Part shown: in pieces, positions 43,650-51,330 of the stretch
Layout: every line of letters begins with the position of its first letter
How positions within the stretch are numbered: the first letter of the stretch is position 1
Assembly: GCA_039586575.1 (NCBI GenBank)
Contig: JBDHKD010000017.1
Coordinates: 1-64,000, forward strand
Direction: 5' to 3'
From: G020344215 sp039586575
GTDB taxonomy: Bacteria; Gemmatimonadota; Gemmatimonadetes; Palauibacterales; KS3-K002
Length of the DNA: 64,000 nucleotides
Translations under genes and position numbers: made by a program
Notes under the pieces: model-generated
The model's input: the letters and a program-made list of their open reading frames with translations, nothing else
Told to the model about the DNA's origin: nothing
Database searches by the model: none

Positions 43650-43701
43650 CCGCTGGGAGAGGCAACTCACGTGCCGCCGCCATGCCGCGCCAACCCAGCG
43701 G
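43650..43701. repeat. Structured repeat motif, copy A (end of pilin operon)
   Basis: An 8-bp stem CCGCTGGG (43650-43657) / CCCAGCGG (43694-43701) encloses an inner hairpin GGCA/TGCC (43661-43664 with 43672-43675) around a 7-base loop ACTCACG. The 18-base core at 43661-43678 differs by one base from copy B at 47884-47901. The outer stem sequence is different in the two copies but pairs in both. The coding strand of the RNA is not clear; genes on both sides are on the minus strand. Confidence 0.6.
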
Positions 43702-43708
43702 GCTGACC

Positions 43709-43783
43709 GGCTGGCCGGTGGGAGCGGACCGGGCAAACTTTGACCAGTGCCCGCAAAAACTTGTTTACCGGCCAGCCAGCCCT
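43709..43783. other. Long-range inverted repeat after the pilin operon
   Basis: GGCTGGCCGGT (from 43709) pairs with ACCGGCCAGCC (from about 43767), with a further GGGCT/AGCCC extension after a small bulge, around a spacer of roughly 47 bases. It lies beside motif copy A, between the last pilin stop and the terminator. It may fold in the 3' untranslated region. Confidence 0.4.
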
Positions 43784-43789
43784 TTGCGG

Positions 43790-45670
43790 TTAGCGCAGCC
43801 CGTCAAAGAACGCGTCCATGTTGTCGAAAGCGCGTGGATTCACCTCGTAGTAGCGGTTCTTGGCGTAGCGGCCGGTGGTCGGGTAGTGGGGGGGCGGGCA
43901 GAACCGCGCGTTCGAATCGTAGGCGTAGCGTTTGATATAACCTTCACCGCTCGTCAGTCCGACCGCTCCCCGCGTCCTTTGAATGAGCCCTCCCGTGAGG
44001 TACAGGCAGCCACGGCCATCCGGTCGACCCTCGCACTCTTCCGCATCACGGGGGCCGCCCTGGTAGTTCTCGACCGTGAAGCTCTGGTCGAGGGTGAGAA
44101 TCACGCCATCGATGAACTCGGAGGCCGTATCGTCGTAGGTGCGCCGCCCTCCCGGAGCATTGGGGAAACGTTGCGGGGCGTTCAGGTTGTTATCGGCCAC
44201 GTAGAAGTTACGCGCCGAGAGAAAGCCTGCGATGTCGTTGCACTGCGCCGCGTTGGCCGGGACCGAGTAGGTGAAATCGTCGAGCAGCACGATATTGTCG
44301 CTCGAGACGACCGTGACTCGACCGTTCAGCACACCGCTGACGCCGACCAAGCCATCGAAGAACACGACCCCACGAAACTCGGTGTTGTATTCACGGCTCA
44401 GCGGGAACAAGTACGCCGCGTCGTCCCGTAGCTCGAGAGCGGTGGGGACCGTCACGGCAGGGGCGATATCGAGACGCCGTAGCCAGCCGCTATCGCCGGC
44501 GGAGCCATCCCATTCATCGACGCTCCGCCCATCCATCGTCAATCGCATATCGCCACCGAGATAGCAGCGGGCCGTCGTCGACGTGGCGATCTCCCTGTTC
44601 ACTCCGTCCCACTCCGTGCCACCGACCCCGTGCCGCAGCGTGGGTTCGGCCTGCCAGGGAGCCACCTCGGCCCCATACGGCCCAACGTATCCTTCGCCCA
44701 AGTAGAGCTGCCGGTGATTCCAGGCTGAGATGAACGTAGGATCGCCCGTCACCGGATGATCGTGCACATCGCCGCAGTTTCGTGTCCATGTGTCTACACC
44801 TCGTGCTGCGAGCCATGTCGGGTCCGGGGATCTGTATATCGTGAAGAATCCTTCGTCGTCATCGATCGAATCGCCGTCACCGTTGACGTCGACGGTGACG
44901 AATTCGACCCGCAAACGGACGTCTGCTGGACCGCCGGTCGAGGGCGTAGTGAAGAGCGTGTTGCCCGTGGCAGCCAGCGCTCGCAGACGGTCGAGGTCGG
45001 CGTTGTCGGGCATGGGGATCGTGTCGACACCCTCCTCGTAGCCCTTCCTGAACTCTCCGTTCTCCGGATAGAGAACATCACGACCGGTAGTGACCTCGGC
45101 GTGGAAGACCGCACCGGTCGTGTGGACCTTGATCTGGTCGTTCGAATGCACCGGACCCAGAAGCTGATCGCCGCCACCGAACCAAATGTTGCCGCCCTCG
45201 CTGTCGGTGAAGTAGGCGAAGCGGGCAAAGCTCTCCTCTGTCAACTCGAGCCGCATGATCACCTCGGCACCCCGGCCCCTTGCCACGCCTACCACGCTGG
45301 CGAAGTTCCCGGACCGGCCGGTCGCCGAGCCACTCCGGCCCGCGTAGATGCTCACCTCGTACCCGTCTAGCGGATAACCGCGGGCGTCGCTCGGCACCCA
45401 GCCGGACTCGAGGGTGTTGTAACCTATGTCAGGCAGCGCTTCCTCATCCCGGTTCACCCGGCTCAAGCCCATCTCCGCCGCCATCGCAGCCAAGTAGCGA
45501 AGATTGACCTGCGTCTCGGCGTACGAGCGTAGCCGCTGTTCGGTACCGCTCATGACGAGCGCACCGGCGCTGAGCGTCGCCAGTACCACCAGCATCAAGA
45601 GCGTCAGGACAAGCGCCGCACCACGTTCGCTGCCGCCAGGTGCGCCCATCGCCACGGTCTCCCCGTCCAA
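43790..45670 (-). CDS. PilX-like type IV pilus minor component
   Basis: A 626-residue protein, last of the four-gene pilin operon. Its N-terminus has the pilin-like helix after ERG (AALVLTLLMLVVLATLSAGA) but no Glu at position 5, as is usual for PilX. The remainder is a large beta-rich domain with EGGNIWFGGGDQLLGPVHSN and repeated aromatic strands, resembling DUF4900-type PilX proteins. ATG 45649 (MGAPGGSERG) is an alternative start. It likely helps prime pilus assembly. Confidence 0.75.
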   Translation of the reverse strand: MDGETVAMGAPGGSERGAALVLTLLMLVVLATLSAGALVMSGTEQRLRSYAETQVNLRYLAAMAAEMGLSRVNRDEEALPDIGYNTLESGWVPSDARGYPLDGYEVSIYAGRSGSATGRSGNFASVVGVARGRGAEVIMRLELTEESFARFAYFTDSEGGNIWFGGGDQLLGPVHSNDQIKVHTTGAVFHAEVTTGRDVLYPENGEFRKGYEEGVDTIPMPDNADLDRLRALAATGNTLFTTPSTGGPADVRLRVEFVTVDVNGDGDSIDDDEGFFTIYRSPDPTWLAARGVDTWTRNCGDVHDHPVTGDPTFISAWNHRQLYLGEGYVGPYGAEVAPWQAEPTLRHGVGGTEWDGVNREIATSTTARCYLGGDMRLTMDGRSVDEWDGSAGDSGWLRRLDIAPAVTVPTALELRDDAAYLFPLSREYNTEFRGVVFFDGLVGVSGVLNGRVTVVSSDNIVLLDDFTYSVPANAAQCNDIAGFLSARNFYVADNNLNAPQRFPNAPGGRRTYDDTASEFIDGVILTLDQSFTVENYQGGPRDAEECEGRPDGRGCLYLTGGLIQRTRGAVGLTSGEGYIKRYAYDSNARFCPPPHYPTTGRYAKNRYYEVNPRAFDNMDAFFDGLR

Positions 45671-45675
45671 GACCG

Positions 45676-46845
45676 TCAGCCGCCCGGGATGCTGACCGGA
45701 TTCGAGCCGGCCAGCTCCGACTGGGTCGGCGTACAGTCCGTCGCTCCGAGCCGGTACACGTAGGTCTTGCCCGACTCGACGTCGCTATCGACGTAGGCGT
45801 AGCCCGGCCCGGCGCCGCCCGGCGGTAGCGAGGCGATCGGTCGGGAGACGGGCTCGCCCGCCTCCCTGCGATACAGCGTATACTGACTCACATCCATCTC
45901 ACCGGCCGTCTCATCCACGGCCGCCGACCAGGTGATCGTTACGCTGGGCGGGTCGTCGCTCGTCAGTTGCGCGGTCGGTGTGACGCCGAGCTGCGGCGGG
46001 TCGCCGCAGGCCGCGTTGCGTATCAAGCCGGCGTTCTTGAGCGCGACTCCGACGACGAACGGACGCTCTACCGATTCACCGGGCCGGCGGCCTTCCACCG
46101 ACACCGAAAAGGCAATCTCGAGCAGCTTGATGCTGTCGGCGAGGGCCGAGATCGCCGTGTCCGCGGCGGACTGGTGTTCCGCCGCCTCGTGCCAGACGGG
46201 ATCAGCCCCCAGGTCCCGCAGGCGACCCTCCGCGTCGATGACGCTGTAGGAAAAGAAGTCGCGGCCGGCGATTCTCTCGAGCTCGCGAAGCAAAGTATCC
46301 CCAGGCTGTGAGTTCACGGCCCGGACCAGGGCGTAGCGGCCGCTTCCCGTGCTAACGAACGAGAAGCGGACCGTCTCGGCAGGGCCTGGCGTGCCGCCCG
46401 GGCCGTACCAGCGCTGCGGGTAGCTTTCCCCGTTAGGCAGCGCGATAGAGCCGGAGTCCGCACCCTCCGTCTCGGTGAGCGGCGCGCCAGGCAGGTGATA
46501 GATCGCCACACGGTCGCCCGGAGTACCGGACGCAAGGTCGGCACTGAACAGGAAGTCGTCGGGTCCGGCGTAGACGACGAGCGGTTGCGCGTCCGGGATG
46601 CCGGAGCCGGCAAGGCTCGTCTCGCGCCGCAGCAGCCCGGCAGCGAAGCGGCCCCGCTGAACCGCCTCGACCCTGACTCCAGCCAATCGAGAGCTCCGCG
46701 TCTGGGCAACGAAGAAGGAGAGCATCGATCCCACCACGATGCCGCTCATCGTCAACGTGATGAGAAGCTCGACGAGGGTAATTCCTTTCAGCCCGACGCC
46801 CGCTTGCCCGCTTCTCAGTGACCGTGTGCTTCGTATCTTTCCCAT
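45676..46845 (-). CDS. PilW-like minor pilin with C-terminal fibronectin-like domain
   Basis: A 389-residue prepilin. The class III signal is GLKG|ITLVELLITLTMSGIV, with cleavage before Ile and Glu at +5. A PilW-like domain follows (RGRFAAGLLRRETSLAGSG). The last 95 residues (PPSVTITWSAAVDETAGEMD to GKTYVYRLGATD) look like a fibronectin type III domain, an addition not usual for PilW that could bind surfaces or partners. It is 9 bases downstream of the PilV-like gene. Confidence 0.82.
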   Translation of the reverse strand: MGKIRSTRSLRSGQAGVGLKGITLVELLITLTMSGIVVGSMLSFFVAQTRSSRLAGVRVEAVQRGRFAAGLLRRETSLAGSGIPDAQPLVVYAGPDDFLFSADLASGTPGDRVAIYHLPGAPLTETEGADSGSIALPNGESYPQRWYGPGGTPGPAETVRFSFVSTGSGRYALVRAVNSQPGDTLLRELERIAGRDFFSYSVIDAEGRLRDLGADPVWHEAAEHQSAADTAISALADSIKLLEIAFSVSVEGRRPGESVERPFVVGVALKNAGLIRNAACGDPPQLGVTPTAQLTSDDPPSVTITWSAAVDETAGEMDVSQYTLYRREAGEPVSRPIASLPPGGAGPGYAYVDSDVESGKTYVYRLGATDCTPTQSELAGSNPVSIPGG

Positions 46846-46854
46846 CGATTGAGG

Positions 46855-47259
46855 CTACTCCGACACCGCCGTGCTGATAGAGACGGGCTCGAGGCCAGAG
46901 GGCGGCTCGACGGTGACCGTGACCAGGCGATAGGCGTAAAGCGCCTCCGGATCGCTCCCCACCACGGTCACATCGAGCGAGCGTGTGTAGCGCGGCGCCA
47001 CGGGTACCGGCGCGGGTGCCAGCGAGACGATGTCCTCGTAGGGCAGCAGTCTCACTCGCTCGAGTTCCTGCAGGGCAAACTCCGTCGCCTGAACCTCTAC
47101 CTCGGAGAGGCCGACCTGGCGTACGTACTCGACGATCACACGCCCGCCGGCCAGGATCGCCACGGCGAAGAGGACGATCGCCACGAGGACCTCCAGCAGC
47201 GTGAAGCCGCTGCCTGGCCCGGCTACCGCCCCACTACTCCGACGACCAGTCCGATCCAT
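46855..47259 (-). CDS. PilV-like minor pilin
   Basis: A 134-residue prepilin with signal GPGSG|FTLLEVLVAIVLFAVAIL, Phe at +1 and Glu at +5, which prepilin peptidase would cleave and methylate. LQELERVRLLPYEDI is the PilV-type segment after the helix. It overlaps the upstream GspH/FimT-like gene by 26 bases, showing tight coupling in the operon. Confidence 0.85.
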   Translation of the reverse strand: MDRTGRRSSGAVAGPGSGFTLLEVLVAIVLFAVAILAGGRVIVEYVRQVGLSEVEVQATEFALQELERVRLLPYEDIVSLAPAPVPVAPRYTRSLDVTVVGSDPEALYAYRLVTVTVEPPSGLEPVSISTAVSE

Positions 47260-47806
47260 TGTACCGGTACATCTCCGCGTATCCCGTCGCCCGACTGACC
47301 ACCACGACCCTCATCTTCTCGACGCCCGGCCAGCCGACGTACACCGCCCCCTCCTGCGACGCCGAGCCGTTGCGTTCGAAGGTCACCGACATCGCGGGGA
47401 AAGTGACCGCACCGTCCACGAAACCGGCGAAGGGAGGAGCGCTAGCGCGGTCGAACACCGCTCTTCCCTCGAGCGTGCGGTTCGTCACCCGCTCACCAGC
47501 GTCTATCACGCCGTCGCTGTTTCTGTCTTCGTGGACGGTAATGACCCGCCCCTCGGTGTCGAAGCTGACCACCACATCGTGCTGCCGGAGAACGGCCAAG
47601 GCGCGCGCGGCGCGGAGTCGCTGCTCTACCTGATGGCCTGCTGCATCGAGCTTCCAAGCCGTCGTGTCGACGTGACCGATACCGAACGCGACGACGAGGC
47701 CGATAAGCACGATCGTCACTCCAAGCTCGACCGCGGTAAATCCGCCATCGGGACGGACGCGCATGTCTGCCGTTTGCCTGCCGACCTGAAGGGCGTATTC
47801 CCCCAT
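47234..47806 (-). CDS. GspH/FimT-like minor pseudopilin
   Basis: A 190-residue prepilin and first gene of the operon. The class III signal reads PDGG|FTAVELGVTIVLIGLVVA, with Glu at +5. RLRAARALAVLRQHDVVVSF and DTEGRVITVHEDRNSDGVID belong to the GspH/FimT domain. ATG 47764 (MRVRPDGG) gives a shorter leader and is an alternative start. The gene is preceded by motif copy B. Confidence 0.85.
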   Translation of the reverse strand: MGEYALQVGRQTADMRVRPDGGFTAVELGVTIVLIGLVVAFGIGHVDTTAWKLDAAGHQVEQRLRAARALAVLRQHDVVVSFDTEGRVITVHEDRNSDGVIDAGERVTNRTLEGRAVFDRASAPPFAGFVDGAVTFPAMSVTFERNGSASQEGAVYVGWPGVEKMRVVVVSRATGYAEMYRYNGSDWSSE

Positions 47807-47875
47807 CGCCGGAGACTTTTCACTTTCCGGTGGTTAGCTGACGGTATGGGTAAGGGACGGGGCTACCTGTACCGG

Positions 47876-47928
47876 CTGAGAGGGGCAACTCGCGTGCCGC
47901 CTGTAGCGCCGTGCGAGCTAATTCTCAG
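47876..47928. repeat. Structured repeat motif, copy B (upstream of pilin operon)
   Basis: A 6-bp stem CTGAGA (47876-47881) / TCTCAG (47923-47928) encloses the inner hairpin GGCA/TGCC (47884-47887 with 47895-47898) with loop ACTCGCG. The core at 47884-47901 matches copy A except at one loop base. Both the core and its place inside a closing stem are kept, though the closing stem has another sequence. It lies between the TrmJ stop and the first pilin gene, so as a minus-strand RNA it could be a 5' leader of the pilin operon. Confidence 0.6.
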
Positions 47929-48036
47929 GAACCGAAGCGATTGCAGCCCCCGGGGCCGTGATGCCCGCGAGAGGGTTCGGTCATTCTGACCCGCGAAAAC
48001 GCGTAAACTTTATCGCGCTTCTGACAAAAAACTTCT

Positions 48037-48786
48037 TCAGAGGCCGTGGCGCGCCAGGTAGTTACGCACCTCATAAGCCATCGCCTTGAACAGTGCGGTC
48101 TCGCGGTCGTCGAGGTCGGCCCGAGCGGCGACTTCCCGAACCGTACGTAGGATCGGCGTCACCTTCTGAGCCTTGAAGAAGTCGATCGCGTGAAGCGACG
48201 CCTCGACCTCTCGAAACAGACTCTCGAGCTCCTCGCGGCTCGCCCGACGGGCTGCCCTTCGCGGCCCTTTCAACGGCGGCACCGCACCCGCAGCCAGGAA
48301 GATCTCGTAGGTCAATATCAGGGCGGCCTGGGCCAGGTTCATGCTCGAGTACCGAGGGTCGGTCGGTACGACAACGATACGATGACACTGGTCCAGGTCT
48401 TCGTTGCTGAGGCCACGATCCTCCCGTCCAAACAGCAGGGCAACCTCGTGCCCGCCGCGGACAGTATCCACTATCGCTTCGGCCGCCTCCCGCGGCCGCT
48501 GATAGTTGCGGCGAACCCGACGGCCCCGCGCCGTGGTCCCGACCACCAGGCGTGCACCGACCAGGGCATCGTCCAGGTGATCGAACGTCCTGGCCGACTC
48601 GATCACGTCCATTCCGGTGTGAGCCACGCCCTGGATCCTGTAGGGATCGAAGCCGCCCGGCCGCACGAGGTGAAGCCGACTCAGCCCCATGTTCTTCATC
48701 CCGCGCACGACGGCGCCGATGTTTACGGGATCCTGCGGCTCGTTGAGCACCACGATAACCTGCCGGAGTACTTGCGCCTCGCCCAT
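48037..48786 (-). CDS. trmJ: tRNA (cytidine/uridine-2'-O-)-methyltransferase TrmJ family (SPOUT)
   Basis: A 249-residue SPOUT methyltransferase. The start VIVVLNEPQDPVNIGAVVRG is motif 1 of TrmH/TrmJ enzymes; ALLFGREDRGLSNEDLDQCH and VVVPTDPRYSSMNLAQAALI are motifs 2 and 3 that form the SAM knot. TrmJ methylates the ribose at position 32 of several tRNAs. The C-terminal 80 residues (ESLFREVEASLHAIDFFKAQ) match the TrmJ tail and not other TrmH members. I see no partner gene. Confidence 0.9.
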   Translation of the reverse strand: MGEAQVLRQVIVVLNEPQDPVNIGAVVRGMKNMGLSRLHLVRPGGFDPYRIQGVAHTGMDVIESARTFDHLDDALVGARLVVGTTARGRRVRRNYQRPREAAEAIVDTVRGGHEVALLFGREDRGLSNEDLDQCHRIVVVPTDPRYSSMNLAQAALILTYEIFLAAGAVPPLKGPRRAARRASREELESLFREVEASLHAIDFFKAQKVTPILRTVREVAARADLDDRETALFKAMAYEVRNYLARHGL

Positions 48787-48916
48787 GACTCGAAAACACT
48801 GTTAGCTTTCCTGGTGGCGCCGACAGCGCTGTGCCGGCGCGAGAGGATCAAGGGCGATAATAGGGAATCCCACCCTCAAGGAGTAGAACCCGCCGGTTCG
48901 CGGAGGTCGCGACAGA

Positions 48917-49186
48917 ATGGCGAACTTAGACTGTAACCGCTGCGCTGCAAAACGCGCTCAGCTCGAGAGCCCACCCTTCCCGGACGAGCTCGGCGAACGG
49001 ATCCACAAGCAGATCTGCCAGGCCTGCTGGGACGAATGGCTCCTGAGACAGATGCAGCTCATCAACCACTACGCCCTCGACGTGCGCGAGGACGAGGCAC
49101 GGCAGTTCCTGCGCAGAAACGTGCAGGCGTTCTTGTTCGGGGCCGGCGAGGCCGACGAGATCGATCCGAGCCAGGCAGGAGGGTGA
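48917..49186 (+). CDS. YggX-like Fe(II)-trafficking protein with two CXXC motifs
   Basis: An 89-residue protein. The middle (PFPDELGERIHKQICQACWD, then QLINHYALDVREDEARQFLR and VQAFLFG) matches the YggX family, which protects iron-sulfur clusters and is linked to iron traffic. Unlike E. coli YggX, it has two Cys pairs, CNRC near residues 6-9 and CQAC near 34-37, which could bind a metal together. It is followed about 125 bases later by a 91-residue gene. No strong ribosome site is visible. Confidence 0.82.
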   Translation: MANLDCNRCAAKRAQLESPPFPDELGERIHKQICQACWDEWLLRQMQLINHYALDVREDEARQFLRRNVQAFLFGAGEADEIDPSQAGG

Positions 49187-49310
49187 CAATAACTGGTAGG
49201 ACGGCCTCCGAAGGCTTCCGGCGTCGGGTTTGCCAGGGACGGCGACGGCTCCCAATTTGAATTCCACCAACTGTCGCAAACCAGCCCCTCGAGCCGGCGG
49301 GAGGACAGCC

Positions 49311-49586
49311 ATGCATGGAGCGGCCGCAGCTGCCGCGGCGATCGCGCAGGCGATCAAAGCGTCGGGAGCCATCGTCCGGCTGGATCCGGATAATTTCGCG
49401 CAGATCGTATACCGCGCCGAAGCCCCGATCGTCGTGATGGCGACCAGCAAGGTGTTTGGACGGACGAGCTACAAGTACCTCACGAGCTACAAAGGATTGG
49501 CGTTCTATACCAAGTCGCACTCGCAGCTGCCGCTGGGCGTGAGGATGGAGCTCGTCCATGCGAAGACGATCTGGATCCCGGCCTGA
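49311..49586 (+). CDS. Conserved hypothetical protein, 91 residues
   Basis: The ATG at 49311 has GGGAGGA upstream, which decides it over the longer frame from 49230. An Ala-rich helix (GAAAAAAAIAQAIKAS) is followed by a compact beta-rich domain: IVRLDPDNFAQIVYRAEAPI, then KYLTSYKGLAFYTKS and a final AKTIWIPA. I have seen similar short proteins in soil bacteria, but know no function. It is 3 bases before the RidA gene, so co-translated with it. Confidence 0.7.
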   Translation: MHGAAAAAAAIAQAIKASGAIVRLDPDNFAQIVYRAEAPIVVMATSKVFGRTSYKYLTSYKGLAFYTKSHSQLPLGVRMELVHAKTIWIPA

Positions 49587-49589
49587 GCC

Positions 49590-49985
49590 ATGGACATCCG
49601 TCGCACCTACTCCGGCGCGCCCTGGGAGTCCCGTGTCGGATACTGCCGCGCCCTGAGAGCAGGGGCGCACATTTACGTCACCGGCACCGCGCCGGTAGCG
49701 GAAGACGGCGGTGTCTTCGCGCCGGGCGACGCCTACGCGCAGGCCCGCCGCTGTTTCGAGATCATCGAGCGCGCGCTTCAAGACCTGGGCGCCGAGATGT
49801 CGGACGTCGTCCGCACACGCATGTTCGTCACCGACATCAGCCGTTGGGAGGAGTTCGGCCGGGCTCACGGCGAGGTCTTCACCGAACACCCGCCGGCGAC
49901 AACGATGGTCGAGGTCAAGTCACTGATCGACCCGGCGATGTTGATCGAGGTGGAGGCGGACGCCGTGTGCCTCGATTCATCCTGA
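49590..49985 (+). CDS. RidA/YjgF-family protein
   Basis: A 131-residue cytosolic RidA-type protein that likely deaminates reactive enamines. Motifs are GAHIYVTGTAPVAEDGG, CFEIIERALQDLGAEMSDVV, RTRMFVTDISRWEEFGRAHG and HPPATTMVEVKSLIDPAMLI. The substrate-binding Arg of classical RidA (usually in PARS/PARTxV) is replaced, the matching place reading PPATTMV, so it belongs to a divergent subgroup. It is the second RidA-like gene in the window; the other is a lipoprotein. Confidence 0.87.
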   Translation: MDIRRTYSGAPWESRVGYCRALRAGAHIYVTGTAPVAEDGGVFAPGDAYAQARRCFEIIERALQDLGAEMSDVVRTRMFVTDISRWEEFGRAHGEVFTEHPPATTMVEVKSLIDPAMLIEVEADAVCLDSS

Positions 49986-50068
49986 CCGGAGGAGGACGAC
50001 GAGCGACCGCGAAGGCCCCGGTTGGCAGGATCCGGCGGTTGAAACCTGTGAGGATAGGAGGAGCTACC

Positions 50069-51289
50069 GTGACTCCAGCGAAACGTCGTATACGGTCGAC
50101 GATCTTGCGAATCGGGTTGGCTTTGCCGCTACTGGCTGTAATGAGCGCCGAGGCGACAGCGATTCCCGCCTTCGCCCGCAAGTACCGGGTCAGCTGCCAG
50201 CTCTGCCACAACCCGGTCCCGACGCTGAACGAGTTCGGGAACACCTTCGCCGGCAATGGCTTCCGCTTCGCGGCGGAGGAGCCGCCCCGCGACACGATCG
50301 ACACCGGTGATCCACTGCTCGAGCTCGCGAAGGATTTGCCGCTGGCTCTGCGCTTCGATCTCTACGGTGTGGCCGTGACCGACGGACAGTCGGGAGCGGA
50401 TTTCCAAACACCTTACAACGTCAAGATACTGACGGGCGGCACGATATCCCGGAAGCTCTCTTACTACCTCTATTTCTTCCTGTTCGAGCGGGGCGAAGTC
50501 GGCGGCATCGAGGACGCCTACATCTACTGGAACGACATTGGCGACGCTCCGATCGACCTCGTACTGGGTCAGTTCCAGGTTTCCGATCCGATGTTCAAGC
50601 GCGAGTTACGGCTCGAGTACGATGATTACGCAGTCTATCGAGCACGCATCGGCGACGTGCCCGCCGACCTCACCTACGACCGCGGAGTCATGGGCATTTT
50701 TACGCCGGGCACCTTCACGATCAGCGGCACGGTGGTCAACGGGAACGGCAAGGGGGAGGCCGAACCGAACCGCCTGCTCGACGACGATCTGCTCAAGAAC
50801 TGGTTTACCCACGTGACGAGCCCGATCGGGTCCAACCTGCGATTGGGCGTGATGGGGTACTACGGTCGACAAGACGGGGAGGCGCCCGGCGGACCCCAAC
50901 TGACCAACGACCTCTGGATGCTGGGCGCCGACGCGACGCTCACGCTCAACCGCTTCGAAATCAACGCGCAGTACATCCACCGCGAGGACGACAACCCGAC
51001 CTTCACCACGGACGAGCCCAGTGTCACGACCGACGGCGGGTTCGCCGAGGTCATCTACCGGTTCCGTAACGGCCGCTGGTATGCGCTCGGCCTCTGGAAC
51101 TACATCGAGTGCAGCGAGCCGTTACTGGATGTCAGCCTGGGGGGCCCGGCGGACGTGAATCGCTACCACACGCTATCGGGCGGCGCCGGTTACGTGCTGA
51201 GGCGCAACTTTCGCCTGCTGGGCGAGCTCGGCTGGAATTTCGAGCAGGACGAAGCTCGCGCGATTCTCGGGTTCGTAACGGCGTTCTAG
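50069..51289 (+). CDS. Monohaem c-type cytochrome fused to an outer-membrane barrel
   Basis: A 406-residue exported protein. GTG 50069 is chosen for the AGGAGGAG six bases upstream. A signal peptide (ILRIGLALPLLAVMSAEATA) is followed by FARKYRVSCQLCHNPVPTLN, where CQLCH is a haem c attachment site. From about residue 95 the chain is a barrel of alternating strands (LSYYLYFFLFERGEVGGIED, LRLGVMGYYGRQDG) ending FGLVTAF-like in GFVTAF. This family (CxxCH plus FGxxFAxNGF) is often seen in electron-transferring bacteria. Its role in outer-membrane electron transfer is inference. Confidence 0.82.
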   Translation: MTPAKRRIRSTILRIGLALPLLAVMSAEATAIPAFARKYRVSCQLCHNPVPTLNEFGNTFAGNGFRFAAEEPPRDTIDTGDPLLELAKDLPLALRFDLYGVAVTDGQSGADFQTPYNVKILTGGTISRKLSYYLYFFLFERGEVGGIEDAYIYWNDIGDAPIDLVLGQFQVSDPMFKRELRLEYDDYAVYRARIGDVPADLTYDRGVMGIFTPGTFTISGTVVNGNGKGEAEPNRLLDDDLLKNWFTHVTSPIGSNLRLGVMGYYGRQDGEAPGGPQLTNDLWMLGADATLTLNRFEINAQYIHREDDNPTFTTDEPSVTTDGGFAEVIYRFRNGRWYALGLWNYIECSEPLLDVSLGGPADVNRYHTLSGGAGYVLRRNFRLLGELGWNFEQDEARAILGFVTAF

Positions 51290-51301
51290 CCGGCGCCTGG
51301 C

Positions 51302-51330
51302 CGCGCTCGGCGAGTTATTCGCCGAGCGCG
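51302..51330. terminator. Bidirectional hairpin between convergent genes
   Basis: A perfect 12-bp stem CGCGCTCGGCGA / TCGCCGAGCGCG with the loop GTTAT. The 3' end of the dienelactone hydrolase gene, including its TAA, lies within the hairpin, and it begins 13 bases after the cytochrome gene's stop. Confidence 0.75.

Noticed and set aside
47821..48000. c-di-GMP (GEMM) riboswitch in front of the pilin operon
   Set aside because: Pilin operons can carry one, but I could not find the conserved GEMM core on either strand. The structured repeat there is a different motif.
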